Made by a program: the position numbers and the translations under genes
Source: Gammaproteobacteria bacterium
GTDB lineage: Bacteria > Pseudomonadota > Gammaproteobacteria > Pseudomonadales > UBA5518
Direction: 5' to 3'
Assembly (NCBI GenBank): GCA_016718385.1
Contig: JADKDK010000004.1
Coordinates: 248,001-312,000 of the forward strand
Length of the DNA: 64,000 nt
Shown: in pieces, positions 9,691 to 18,570 of the stretch
Layout: the number at the start of each line of letters is the position of its first letter
How positions within the stretch are numbered: position 1 is the stretch's first letter
Notes under the pieces: generated by a model
Told to the model about the DNA's origin: nothing
What the model saw: only the letters and a program-made list of their open reading frames with translations
Databases searched by the model: none

Positions 9691-10713
9691 ATGAAAGCAA
9701 GATTCAGCGTCACGATCATTGCCGCGGTGGCGGCGTTCGTCCTCGGCGTGACAGGCGCATCGGCGGCGGAGTTGTCGCCCAAGGCGATCAACGCGGCACT
9801 CGATGCGGCTTACGAGAAGTACCGGGGCCTGCAGGAAGGCAAGAACGCCGATTACATCCCGGCCCTGGCCAAGGTCGATCCCGAGCTGTACGGCATCGCG
9901 CTGGTGACCACCGACGGCAAGGTCTTCACCAAGGGAGACGTGGGTTCCGAGGTCTCGATCCAGTCGATCTCCAAGGTCTTCACCATGGCCAAGGTGATCG
10001 AGGAGCGGGGTCCCGATGCCATCTCCGGGAACATGGGCGTCGATGCCACCGGGCAGGTGTTCAACTCGATCGTCGCGATCGAGCAGCACAAGGGCGCCGA
10101 GATGAACGCGATGGTGAATCCCGGTGCCATCGCCGCCACCAGCATGGTCGCGGGCGCCTCGCGCGAGGAAATCTGGAACAAGATCCTCGCCTACTACAGC
10201 GATTTCGCCGGCCGCAAGCTCACGGTCAACCAGGAAGTCTTCGCATCCGAGGCGGCGACCAACCAGCGCAACCAGGCCATCGGCCGCCTGATGTACGCCT
10301 ACGGCCATATCAAGGACAACCCCGACCAGGCCACCGACATCTACACCGAGCAGTGCTCGGTCAACGTCAATGCCAAGGATCTCGCCACGATGGCGGCGAC
10401 CCTGGCCAATGGCGGCCGCAATCCGGTCACCGGCAAGCAGGTTCTGAACAGCGCCTACGTGCCGAACGTGCTCGCCGTGATGGCCACGGCGGGACTCTAC
10501 GACGATTCCGGCCAGTGGCTGTACCAGACAGGCCTGCCCGCCAAGAGTGGCGTCGGCGGCGGCATCATCGCGGTATCGCCGGGTCGCTTCGGCATTGCCG
10601 TGATCTCGCCGCCCCTCGATGCGGCGGGCAACAGCGTGCGCGCACAGAAGGCCATCGCCGACATCTCGAAAGCGCTGGGCGGCAACCCCTACGCGGTAAC
10701 GGTACGCAAGTAA
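9691..10713 (+). CDS. glsA: Glutaminase A, exported
   Basis: Serine-dependent glutaminase (L-glutamine to L-glutamate plus ammonia), about 340 residues. The catalytic S-x-x-K motif is in VSIQSISKVFTM (Ser92, Lys95 from this start). Other family blocks are GNMGVDATGQVFNS, VNPGAIAA, and the C-terminal KSGVGGGIIAVSPGRFGIAV. A hydrophobic leader (IIAAVAAFVLGVTGASAAE) is present, so the enzyme is probably periplasmic, unlike cytosolic E. coli GlsA. I chose the ATG at 9691, which sits just before the leader and after a purine-rich GGAGCC; the frame extends upstream without homology. A porin and an amino-acid exchanger follow on the same strand. Confidence 0.93.
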   Translation: MKARFSVTIIAAVAAFVLGVTGASAAELSPKAINAALDAAYEKYRGLQEGKNADYIPALAKVDPELYGIALVTTDGKVFTKGDVGSEVSIQSISKVFTMAKVIEERGPDAISGNMGVDATGQVFNSIVAIEQHKGAEMNAMVNPGAIAATSMVAGASREEIWNKILAYYSDFAGRKLTVNQEVFASEAATNQRNQAIGRLMYAYGHIKDNPDQATDIYTEQCSVNVNAKDLATMAATLANGGRNPVTGKQVLNSAYVPNVLAVMATAGLYDDSGQWLYQTGLPAKSGVGGGIIAVSPGRFGIAVISPPLDAAGNSVRAQKAIADISKALGGNPYAVTVRK

Positions 10714-10785
10714 GCACGGCTTCGTGGCCGCCACCGGCGAGCATCCCGGTCGGCGGCCCGGAAAAGTTCCAGTCAGGAGTCCTAC

Positions 10786-12186
10786 GTGAAGACGCCATAC
10801 ATCCGCCGCGTTGCCCGGCCCATTTTCCCACGGCTGCTGCTCGCGCTTGCGGTGAGTTCCGCGGCGCTGGCGCGCGCGGACGACCTCAGCGAGCTGCGCC
10901 AGGAACTGGAGGCTTCGCGCGCCGCGATCGAGCGGCTCGAGCAACGCATCCGGCAACTCGAATCCGCACAGGCCGCGCCCGCTGGCCTCAGTTCCGAGAC
11001 GGTGCCGCCGGCGGGCGCCGCAACGGCGGTCGTGGCCGCTCCCGCGCCAACAAGCAGTCCGGCCGCACGCAGCGCGGCCGACGCGAAGCTGGACATCTAC
11101 GGCTTCATCCAGCTCGATACGATCTATGACGTCAACCAGTCGGATCCGGACTGGAAGGACACGCTGCGCGTATCGAAGATCCCGATCAACTGTCCCGATG
11201 ACGCCGGCTGCGGCAAGGACGGCGAAACCGTCTTCGGCGTGCGCCAGACACGCATCGGCATCCGCGGCAAGACGCCGACCGCGATCGGCGACCTGAACAC
11301 CAAGCTCGAGTTCGAGCTCTTCGGTGTCGGTGTCGACGCGGGCCAGACCACGCCGCGGCTGCGCCACGCCTGGGCCGAGCTGGGCGATTTCGGCGCGGGC
11401 CAGACCTGGTCGTTGTTCATGGATCCCGACGTGTTCCCGAACACAATCGACTACTGGGGACCGACCGGCATGATGTTCCTGCGCAACCCGCAGCTGCGCT
11501 GGACCGCCTACCGCGGCAAGGGATCGCAGTTCGCGATCGCCCTCGAGTCGCCGTCCTCGGCGCTCGATACCGGCAAGATCCAGGACATCGATCCCGAGGA
11601 CAACCCGCTGTCCATCCAGAGCGAGAACAACCTGCCGGACCTCACGGCACAGTGGCGCGCCAGCGGCGACTGGGGGCACGCGCAACTTGCGGGAATCCTG
11701 CGCTCGGTGGGCTACGAGACCGAGAACACCCGCAACGGCGAGCCCTCGGGTGACGAACTCGGCTGGGGCCTGAATGCCAGCACGAGCATCGCGTTCGGCA
11801 CGCGCGACAAGCTGCACCTGCAACTCGCCTACGGCGAGGGTATCGCCAGCTATATCAACGACGGCGGCAACGACCTCGCGCCGAACGACGATCTCGACGG
11901 CGCCGAAGTGCTGCCGCTGCTCGGCGCGTTGCTCTATTACGACCATTACTGGAATGAGAACTGGAGCAGCAGCATCGGCTGGAGCATCGCGGAACAGGAC
12001 ACCAGCGATGGCCAGTTCGGCAGCGCCTATGAAGGTGCCCGCTACGGCAACCTGAACCTGCTCTACTACCCGGTGCCGGGCATCATGGTGGGCGGTGAGC
12101 TGGTCTACGGCGAACTCGAACTGAAGGACGGCAGCGAGGCGGACGACACGCGCTTGCAGATGTCGTTCAAATACAACTTCGATTGA
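10786..12186 (+). CDS. DcaP-like outer-membrane porin
   Basis: A 466-residue porin of the DcaP type. A signal peptide is followed by a coiled coil (about residues 28-65, DLSELRQELEASRAAIERLE onward), an Ala/Pro linker, then a barrel that begins with LDIYGFIQLDTIYDVNQSD. The barrel has alternating strands and ends LQMSFKYNFD. It uses a GTG start with AGGAGTCC just upstream. DcaP-like porins form trimers that pass small anions such as dicarboxylates. With a periplasmic glutaminase upstream and an aspartate/alanine-type exchanger downstream, a role in admitting acidic amino acids or related anions is reasonable but inferred. Confidence 0.85.
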   Translation: MKTPYIRRVARPIFPRLLLALAVSSAALARADDLSELRQELEASRAAIERLEQRIRQLESAQAAPAGLSSETVPPAGAATAVVAAPAPTSSPAARSAADAKLDIYGFIQLDTIYDVNQSDPDWKDTLRVSKIPINCPDDAGCGKDGETVFGVRQTRIGIRGKTPTAIGDLNTKLEFELFGVGVDAGQTTPRLRHAWAELGDFGAGQTWSLFMDPDVFPNTIDYWGPTGMMFLRNPQLRWTAYRGKGSQFAIALESPSSALDTGKIQDIDPEDNPLSIQSENNLPDLTAQWRASGDWGHAQLAGILRSVGYETENTRNGEPSGDELGWGLNASTSIAFGTRDKLHLQLAYGEGIASYINDGGNDLAPNDDLDGAEVLPLLGALLYYDHYWNENWSSSIGWSIAEQDTSDGQFGSAYEGARYGNLNLLYYPVPGIMVGGELVYGELELKDGSEADDTRLQMSFKYNFD

Positions 12187-12236
12187 CGATCCATGACGCT
12201 TTCATGATCGTCCTTTGACCGGGTGGAGCCATCGCG

Positions 12237-13895
12237 ATGCAATCGGCATCCGTTTTGAGCGATTTTCTCCTCAAGAACCCGGTGTTCACGTTGTTCATCG
12301 CCATCGGCTGCGGTTATCTCCTCGGCAGAGTGCGCATCGCCTCGATTTCGCTGGGTCCCGTGGCGGGTGCGTTGGTAGTGTCGCTGCTGCTCGGGCAGTT
12401 CGGGTTCAAGATCAGCGAAGGGGCGCAGTCGGTCGGCTTCGCCCTGTTCATATTCGCGGTCGGCTACCAGGCAGGACCACGATTTTTCGAGGTCATCAGG
12501 ACGCAGGGCGTGCAATATCTGCTGCTCGCCCTGTTCGTGGCAGGCGTGGGCGCGGTGATCGCGATCGTGGCGGGCACGCTGCTCGACCTGCCCTTCGGCG
12601 GCATGGCGGGACTGCTTGCCGGTGCCCTTACCACCACTCCCACGCTCGCGGCCGCCCAGGAAGCCGTGCGCTCCGGTCTCGTCGCGCTACCCGACGGGGC
12701 GACGGCCGACAGCGTGCTCGCCACGATCGCCTCCAGCTACGCGATCACCTACATCGTGGGTCTGCTCGGCATCATCGCCACGGTGCGCCTGCTGCCGCGC
12801 GTGGTCGGCGTGGATCTGGCCGCTGAAGCCGCGATGATGGAGGAGTCCCAGAAGCAGCCGGCCGGTGGCCAGTTGCAGGCTCGGGCCTATCGTGTGTCGC
12901 GTCCCGAGGCCTGCGTGCCCACGATCAGGGAGATGCGCGCGCGATTGTGGGCTTCGCTGTCGGTGGCGAGGCTCCTGCGCAATGGCGAGTGGCTTGTTCC
13001 CGCCGATGACGATCATCTGCGGATCGGCGACGAGATCCATGTGTACGGCGACTCGAACGTCTTCCGCTCGGGAATCGACGCCTTCGGCGAGGAGATCGCG
13101 GTCTCCCCGGAGATCGACCTGACGGCCTCATACGCTCACGTGGTTGTTGCGCGCCGCGGTGCCGTCGGCAAGACATTGCTGGACCTCGGCCTCGCGCGCA
13201 GCTGCGGGCTCGTGGTCACGGAAGTGCAGCGCGAAGGGGTTTCGCTGCCACTGAGCGGTCACCTGCGGCTGCAGCGCAGTGACGTGCTCAGCGTTGTCGG
13301 CCCCAAGTCCGGCTTGAAGGCCATGGAGGAGATTCTCGGGCCCGTGGAGGCGGGTGTCGCAGAGACCGACATGACCACGTTCTCGTTCGGCATCGCCCTT
13401 GGTGCGCTGGTCGGCCTGTTTGCCGTGAAGGTTGGCGGCATACCCATCGGGCTGGGCATGGCGGGAGGCTTGCTGGGCTCCGGCATCTTCGTGGGATGGC
13501 TCAATGCCACCCGGCCCACGCTCGGCAGATTTCCGGAGGCGGCACGCTGGATACTGATGGAATTCGGTTTGATGGTATTCATCGTCGGTGTCGGCTTGCA
13601 GGCCGGCGGCCAGATCGTGGAGACGTTCATGGACGCAGGGGCCACCCTGATCCTGGCTGCTGTACTGGTCGTCTCGCTGCCTATGCTGCTCGGCTACGCC
13701 TTCGGTCGCGAGGTGCTGCATCTGCATCCGGTGCTGCTCCTGGGAGCGCTGACCGGTGCCATGACCAGCGCGGCCGCGATGAGTCTGGTCAACCAGGAGG
13801 CGAAGAGCACGATACCGGCGCTGGGTTACACGGGAACCTATGCGTTCGCCAATGTCATCCTGACGGTGGCCGGCACCCTGATCATGTTCGTCTGA
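12237..13895 (+). CDS. AspT/YidE-type antiporter with two TrkA-C domains
   Basis: A 552-residue inner-membrane protein with the family layout: an N-terminal block of about five membrane helices with the Asp-Al exchanger repeat (ALFIFAVGYQAGPRFF), a cytosolic middle (about 210-375) with two TrkA-C/RCK-C type domains (ARLLRNGEWLVPADDDHLRI and HLRLQRSDVLSVVGP), and a second helix block with the matching repeat (GLMVFIVGVGLQAGGQ). AspT exchanges aspartate and alanine; other family members are uncharacterised. It lies 50 bp after the porin, in likely co-transcription with glutaminase and porin. The transported pair is not determined by sequence. Confidence 0.85.
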   Translation: MQSASVLSDFLLKNPVFTLFIAIGCGYLLGRVRIASISLGPVAGALVVSLLLGQFGFKISEGAQSVGFALFIFAVGYQAGPRFFEVIRTQGVQYLLLALFVAGVGAVIAIVAGTLLDLPFGGMAGLLAGALTTTPTLAAAQEAVRSGLVALPDGATADSVLATIASSYAITYIVGLLGIIATVRLLPRVVGVDLAAEAAMMEESQKQPAGGQLQARAYRVSRPEACVPTIREMRARLWASLSVARLLRNGEWLVPADDDHLRIGDEIHVYGDSNVFRSGIDAFGEEIAVSPEIDLTASYAHVVVARRGAVGKTLLDLGLARSCGLVVTEVQREGVSLPLSGHLRLQRSDVLSVVGPKSGLKAMEEILGPVEAGVAETDMTTFSFGIALGALVGLFAVKVGGIPIGLGMAGGLLGSGIFVGWLNATRPTLGRFPEAARWILMEFGLMVFIVGVGLQAGGQIVETFMDAGATLILAAVLVVSLPMLLGYAFGREVLHLHPVLLLGALTGAMTSAAAMSLVNQEAKSTIPALGYTGTYAFANVILTVAGTLIMFV

Positions 13896-13908
13896 GGCGG
13901 GTCGCCCC

Positions 13909-14829
13909 TCACGGCATCGCGCCGCCGCCCGGCAGGTGCAGCAACCACAGCCCGCCACCGCCCAGGACAAGGAACAGCGCGAGGTGCCCCCAGGCCCACC
14001 AGCGGTAGCGCAGTCCGATGCGTTCGGGCATTTCGTTGGCGAGCAGGAACAGCCGCCCGTCGCGCGGACGCTGCAGCGTGTGCAGATCCCCGGCTGCGGG
14101 GGCCGCGGCGCGGTGCCGGCGCAGTTCGCGGCGCGCCTCGAGGCGCGCGAGTTCCCATTCGCGCAGGCCGAGCTGCCCGTCGCTGTCCAGGTCGAAGCGC
14201 GCGTGCAGTTCCGCCGGCCTGCTCTTCCACTCGGCCAGCAGATCGGCCATCGCCTGGTGTTCCGCGCGTGCTGTCACGGTGTCGGCTGCGGTGGTGGCGA
14301 AGGCACCGATGGCATAGAGCGGGGTGCAGGGCACCAGCAGCCATTCGGTGTATTCGCGCTCGCCCTCGCGCCAGGTCTTCGTGTGTCCCGACAGCACTTC
14401 GGCGCCCTCGGGCATCACGAGGCAGTGGCCCGTGTCGTCGATGAGCTGGAATGGCGCGACGCTGCGGCCCGAATCCACGGTCTCCCACTGGTCGCGGCTG
14501 TTCCTGCGGCGTATGCGCCAGGCATGCCAGCAGCAGGCCGTGGCGCTCAGCGGGCTCGCGAGCGCGGAGGCGGGCAGCGACTCGCAGCGGCCGAACAGCT
14601 CGACGTAGCCCTGCGCGGCCGAGGCGATGCGCGAGGTCGGCAGGTCGTGGATCTGGCGGTAGCGGCGGTAGTTCGCCATCCACGCGAAAAGGCTCACCGC
14701 GGCCATCGCGAACAGCGCCCAGGGCCAGGCCCCGGGGCGTTCGGATTGCGCGGCGCCGGCGAGGATGAACAGATGCAGCGCGCCCGATAGCCATGCCGGC
14801 CCGTGCAGCCGCGTTGCCCCGGGGCTCAC
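13909..14829 (-). CDS. GIDE-domain membrane protein
   Basis: A roughly 306-residue membrane protein with a GIDE-type domain (related to the mitochondrial E3 ligase MUL1 region). An N-terminal helix pair (LSGALHLFILAGAA, WALFAMAAVSLFAWMAN) precedes RIASAAQGYVELFGRCESLP, the characteristic GIDE opening. There is a C-terminal hydrophobic tail (LALFLVLGGGGLWLLHL). I chose a GTG at 14829, 14 bases after the lemA stop; the longer frame upstream is only the lemA gene read out of frame. Paired lemA and GIDE genes are common in proteobacteria, and they are probably co-transcribed here. The function is unknown; the RING domain of eukaryotic GIDE is absent. Confidence 0.78.
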   Translation of the reverse strand: MSPGATRLHGPAWLSGALHLFILAGAAQSERPGAWPWALFAMAAVSLFAWMANYRRYRQIHDLPTSRIASAAQGYVELFGRCESLPASALASPLSATACCWHAWRIRRRNSRDQWETVDSGRSVAPFQLIDDTGHCLVMPEGAEVLSGHTKTWREGEREYTEWLLVPCTPLYAIGAFATTAADTVTARAEHQAMADLLAEWKSRPAELHARFDLDSDGQLGLREWELARLEARRELRRHRAAAPAAGDLHTLQRPRDGRLFLLANEMPERIGLRYRWWAWGHLALFLVLGGGGLWLLHLPGGGAMP

Positions 14830-14843
14830 GCGCGCGTCCGGGC

Positions 14844-15419
14844 TCAGGAACGGAACAGCGTGCCGAGGTCGACGTCGGCGGTTTCGGCGGCCGCGAACTC
14901 GAGCAACTCCGCCGGTTTGAAGCCGAAGAAGCCCGCGAGCAGCGAGGCCGGGAACTGCTCGATGCGCACGTTGTTCACGTTCACCGACTCGTTGTAGAAC
15001 TCGCGCCGGTCGGCGATGGCGTTCTCCAGCGCCGAGATGCGCGTCTGCAGCTGCTGGAAGGTCTGGTCGGTCTTCAGGTCGGGGTAGGCCTCGGCCACCG
15101 CGAAGAGCTGGCCGAGCGTGGCGCGCAGCCCGCCCTCGGCCTGCCCCAGCGAACCCACGCTGCCGGATTCGCGCGCCGTGGCGACCCGCGCCCGCGCCTC
15201 CATCACGCGCGTGAGCGTCTCCTGCTCGAACTGCATGTACTGCTTGCAGGTCTCGACCAGCTTCGGCAGTTCGTCGTGGCGCTGCTTCAGCAGCACATCG
15301 ATGTTGGCCCACGCCCTCGACACGTTGTGCTTTAGCTGCACCAGGCCGTTGTAGAGCATCACGCCGTAAGCCGCGGCCACCAGCAGCACTGCCGGCACGA
15401 TCATCATCACTGCACCCAT
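14844..15419 (-). CDS. lemA: LemA family protein
   Basis: A 191-residue LemA protein: one N-terminal membrane helix (MMIVPAVLLVAAAYGVMLYN) followed by a long helical domain with family hallmarks such as NVSRAWANIDVLLKQRHDEL, LVETCKQYM, and ISALENAIADRREFYNESVN. I chose the ATG at 15419 directly before the membrane helix; an upstream ATG in the same frame adds sequence unlike the family. It is followed closely by the GIDE gene. LemA proteins are anchored coiled-coil proteins of unclear function, often linked to envelope stress. Confidence 0.92.
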   Translation of the reverse strand: MGAVMMIVPAVLLVAAAYGVMLYNGLVQLKHNVSRAWANIDVLLKQRHDELPKLVETCKQYMQFEQETLTRVMEARARVATARESGSVGSLGQAEGGLRATLGQLFAVAEAYPDLKTDQTFQQLQTRISALENAIADRREFYNESVNVNNVRIEQFPASLLAGFFGFKPAELLEFAAAETADVDLGTLFRS

Positions 15420-15456
15420 GGTTGCCTCCGCAAGCGGTGTTCCTGCCGGTTCGATT

Positions 15457-17109
15457 CTAGACCGCCACGGCTGGTGCGAGTACGGCATCGAGCTGCGCAC
15501 GCTGCGCCGCCAGCGCCGCCGAGGCCGCGATCTCGCGCTGCTCCCTCAGCACCTCGCGCAGCAACTGCCGATCGGTGAGCGGGTTGGCGAGCACGACGCG
15601 GAACACGTCGATCGCCTCGTCGCCGTAGCGCGCGATCCCGAGCTGCGTGCGCGAGACAAAGGACTTGCCCGCGTCGCGCTGCAAACGCTGGATGTCGCGC
15701 GTGATCCCGTTCAGCAGCCCGTTGATTCGCGCTACCGTGCCCGCATCCGCGCCTGCGAGCGCCTGGCGCGCGGCGGTGGGCACATAACGATAAGTGAGGA
15801 TGTTCAGCTCCGGCGCGCTGGTGAGCTCGAAGTCGGGCGTCGCGGCGATTTCATCGGCGAACCAGCGTGCCTTGTCGATGCCGCCGTCGATCAGCAGCTC
15901 GTAACCGCGGCGCCCGAGGATGCGCAGGCCCGAGTGCACCAGCATCGCCATGCCCGGGCGCGAGCCCTCGAGGGTCTTGCTGCCGAGATCACGCGAGCCC
16001 TCGCGGATGATGTAGCGCGCGTGGTGCTCGATGGCGCGCACGGCGGCGGGGTCGCGAAACAGTGCCATGCCGGCGCCCATCGGCACGTAGAGCTGCTTGT
16101 GCGCGTCCAGCGTGACGGAATCCGCGAGCTCGATGCCGGCAAGCAGGTGGCGCCAACGCGCGGAGAACAGCGTCGGCCCGCCCCAGGCCGCGTCGACATG
16201 AAAATGCGCGCCGTGCTCGCGCGCGATCGCGGCCATCGACGCGAGCGGATCGATATTGCCGGTTTCGGTGGTGCCGCCGATGCCGACCAGCGCGATGATC
16301 TTCACACCGCCCGCGCGCAGCTGGCGGCAGCGCGCCTCGAGCGCGCGCAGATCGATGCGGTTGCGGGCATCGACCTCGATCGCGTGCACCGACTTTCGCC
16401 CGATGCCGAGCACATCGGCCGCCTTGTTGAGCGAGTAATGGCCCAGGCGCGACACCAGTATCGCGGCATCGTCGTAGCCGTGGTGGCGCAGCGCGCGGTG
16501 CATGCCCTCGTGGCCCACGCCCGCGAAGTCGCCGTCGGCGGGCAAGGCATTGTTGCGCGCCACCCACAGCGCGGTGAGATTGGCGATGGTGCCGCCGGAG
16601 CAGAAGGCGCCGAGCGCATGGCGGCTGTCCTGCAGGAACTGCGCGTAGAACGGCTCCTCGCGACCGTAGACCAGGCGGTGCAGCATGCCCAGCACCTGGC
16701 GCTCGAGCGGGGTGAAAGCCTTGGAGGTCTCGGTCTTCACGACGTTCTGGTTCAGCGCGATCATGATCTGCGCCAGCGGCAGCATGAAGTAGGGCAGCGC
16801 CGAGGTCATGTGACCGACGAAGGCGGGCGATGCCGTGCGCACGGACTCGGCGACAACCTTTTCGAGCAGGAAGTCTGCCTGCTCGGAGACGAACACCGGC
16901 TGCTCGGGAATGCGTGCGTCGCCAAAATCCGCTTCGATGTCCGCCAGGCTGCGCTGCGTGGCGACGATGCGCTCGTTCAGGAAGCCCTGCAGGTTGCGCG
17001 CGATCTCGGCCTCGAGGCGGGCCAGCGTGGAGTCCGGCGCCTCGGGGACGGTGAAGATTCTCCGCAGGTTCTCCGCACTCGCTTCCGCTGTCTTGTGCGC
17101 ATCGCTCAT
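15457..17109 (-). CDS. panP: PanP-type PLP-dependent aspartate 1-decarboxylase
   Basis: A 550-residue group II PLP decarboxylase. The PLP lysine is in DAHKQLYVPMGAG (Lys338), with the cofactor-contacting aspartate in HVDAAWGGP (Asp306). The segment around residues 90-145 (ASPAFVGHMTSALPYFMLPL, ETSKAFTPLERQVLGMLH) is characteristic of PanP, the gammaproteobacterial enzyme that makes beta-alanine from aspartate in organisms lacking PanD. A glutamate decarboxylase-like activity is the main alternative. The expected product feeds pantothenate and coenzyme A synthesis. The gene is monocistronic, next to lemA on the same strand and divergent from pldA. Confidence 0.85.
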   Translation of the reverse strand: MSDAHKTAEASAENLRRIFTVPEAPDSTLARLEAEIARNLQGFLNERIVATQRSLADIEADFGDARIPEQPVFVSEQADFLLEKVVAESVRTASPAFVGHMTSALPYFMLPLAQIMIALNQNVVKTETSKAFTPLERQVLGMLHRLVYGREEPFYAQFLQDSRHALGAFCSGGTIANLTALWVARNNALPADGDFAGVGHEGMHRALRHHGYDDAAILVSRLGHYSLNKAADVLGIGRKSVHAIEVDARNRIDLRALEARCRQLRAGGVKIIALVGIGGTTETGNIDPLASMAAIAREHGAHFHVDAAWGGPTLFSARWRHLLAGIELADSVTLDAHKQLYVPMGAGMALFRDPAAVRAIEHHARYIIREGSRDLGSKTLEGSRPGMAMLVHSGLRILGRRGYELLIDGGIDKARWFADEIAATPDFELTSAPELNILTYRYVPTAARQALAGADAGTVARINGLLNGITRDIQRLQRDAGKSFVSRTQLGIARYGDEAIDVFRVVLANPLTDRQLLREVLREQREIAASAALAAQRAQLDAVLAPAVAV

Positions 17110-17288
17110 GGCAGCCCTGATCCTCCCGCCGGGCGCGACCGGTCCGGCCGCCGCAGCGCCCGATCATGGCGTGCGCGCTGGTGCGATGCAACGTTCGGCG
17201 GGTCGGCAACGGCAGGACTGTCCGGCCCACGGAACGACACGGCGACAATTTCACACTGACGCCGGCGCGGCCTCGAACGCGGCACCGT

Positions 17289-17294
17289 TATAAT
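17289..17294 (+). promoter_or_regulatory. Candidate -10 box upstream of pldA
   Basis: A perfect TATAAT hexamer 43 bp upstream of the chosen pldA start, in otherwise GC-rich DNA. No good -35 hexamer is visible at the usual spacing, so this is only a candidate. Confidence 0.35.
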
Positions 17295-17337
17295 CGGGAC
17301 CTCGAATTTCAACGGTTTCACCAGAGTGGCTCGACGT

Positions 17338-18333
17338 ATGCGCAAGGGTTTTGCTGTCGGCAGGGTGTTTGCGCTGTCACTGGGTCTTGCCTGGGGCGCC
17401 GTGGTTACGGCCGGGAGCCTGCACGATTGTGCGGGCATTGCCGAGGCCGCGGCGCGCCTGGCGTGCTTCGACCGGCTGGCCGCCGAGGCCGCGGCCACGC
17501 GCATCGACGAGGTGCCGGTCGCCTCGACCAGGCCGGCCGCCACGGGTGGCGCGCTGGAATCGCGCTTTCGCAAGGAGTCGAAGCTGCTGGAGAATCCCTT
17601 CGGCCTGACCGCGTACAAGCCGAACTACATGCTCCCGGTCACCTACAACAGCAAGATCCACAAAGAGCCCTGGACGTCCATCTACCCTGACGCGAACATG
17701 GACGATATCGAGGCGAAATTCCAGATCAGCTTCAAGGCGCAGCTGTGGGACATCAGTGAACGTTTCGGCCTGTGGGCGGCCTACACGCAGGAAAGCTGGT
17801 GGCAGGTCTACAACGACGAAGAGTCGGCGCCGTTCCGCGAAACCAACTATCAGCCCGAGATCTACCTGTCCTACGACACCCGGGCCGAGTTGTTCGGGTT
17901 CCGCGTGGCGCAGCTCAACCTCGGATTCAACCACCAGTCGAACGGCCGCAGCGAACTGCTCTCGCGCAGCTGGAACCGCATCGTCGCCGGGGCCCTGCTG
18001 GAGCGCGACAACCTCGCGATCTCGCCGCGCCTCTGGTACCGGCTGCCCGAGGACGAGGAAGACGACGACAACCCCGACACCGAGGACTACTACGGTTACG
18101 GGGACCTGCGTATCGCGTATCTCTGGCATGACCAGACGTTCTCGGCGCTGGCGCGCAACAACCTGCAGAGCGACGACAACCGCGGCGCGCTGCAGCTCGA
18201 CTGGAGCTTTCCGCTCAACCGCCGCTTCAAGGGCTACGTGCAGTACTTCTACGGCTACGGCGAGAGCCTGATCGACTACGACGTGAAGACCAACCGTCTC
18301 GGCGTCGGCGTGATGCTGACCGACTGGCTGTAG
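17338..18333 (+). CDS. pldA: Outer-membrane phospholipase A (OMPLA)
   Basis: A 331-residue outer-membrane phospholipase A1. The catalytic residues are visible in GFNHQSNGRSELLSRSWNR: His and Ser separated by one residue, and the Asn 14 residues after the His, the same spacing as H142/S144/N156 of E. coli PldA. A signal peptide (FALSLGLAWGAVVTAG) is followed by a short cysteine-containing region (LHDCAGIAEAAARLACFDRL) common in proteobacterial relatives, then the 12-strand barrel. I used the ATG at 17338; a GTG at 17326 is an in-frame alternative. The enzyme normally acts on mislocalised outer-leaflet phospholipid and depends on calcium and dimerisation. Confidence 0.92.
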   Translation: MRKGFAVGRVFALSLGLAWGAVVTAGSLHDCAGIAEAAARLACFDRLAAEAAATRIDEVPVASTRPAATGGALESRFRKESKLLENPFGLTAYKPNYMLPVTYNSKIHKEPWTSIYPDANMDDIEAKFQISFKAQLWDISERFGLWAAYTQESWWQVYNDEESAPFRETNYQPEIYLSYDTRAELFGFRVAQLNLGFNHQSNGRSELLSRSWNRIVAGALLERDNLAISPRLWYRLPEDEEDDDNPDTEDYYGYGDLRIAYLWHDQTFSALARNNLQSDDNRGALQLDWSFPLNRRFKGYVQYFYGYGESLIDYDVKTNRLGVGVMLTDWL

Positions 18334-18483
18334 CGCCCCTGACCGGCCGCATCGGGCGCAGGCCGGCAACGCGCAGCTGGGGCCCGAGCTCCCGCAGTTG
18401 CACGCCCGAGGATAAGGATCCCCGAATCTTCCAGTCGCTCATGGCTCCCGGGCACCTGCGATCCGGGCGGCGAGCACCCGGTC

Positions 18484-18560
18484 AATTCACCGCAACGGAC
18501 CACGCGCTGCTCAACGACACCGACGTGAGTTGGGGCGATGCGCATGCGCGCGCCGCCGGT
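18484..18560 (+). pseudogene. Remnant of a TonB-dependent receptor C-terminal region
   Basis: A short stretch reads TDHALLNDTDVSWGDAHARA on the plus strand. It aligns with the segment THLGLLYETDVSWGEVYARA found near the C-terminus of both intact TonB receptors in this window, and the nucleotide match is also good across the core (GACACCGACGTGAGTTGGGG). Nothing else of the receptor is recognisable. It lies between pldA and the first sulfatase, which suggests that a receptor gene once stood here. Confidence 0.5.
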
Positions 18561-18570
18561 GCCGGGCTTC

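Noticed and set aside
13909..15312. 467-codon frame extending the GIDE gene through lemA
   Set aside because: The upstream 160 codons are lemA read in the wrong frame. A GTG at 14829 gives a normal-sized GIDE protein.
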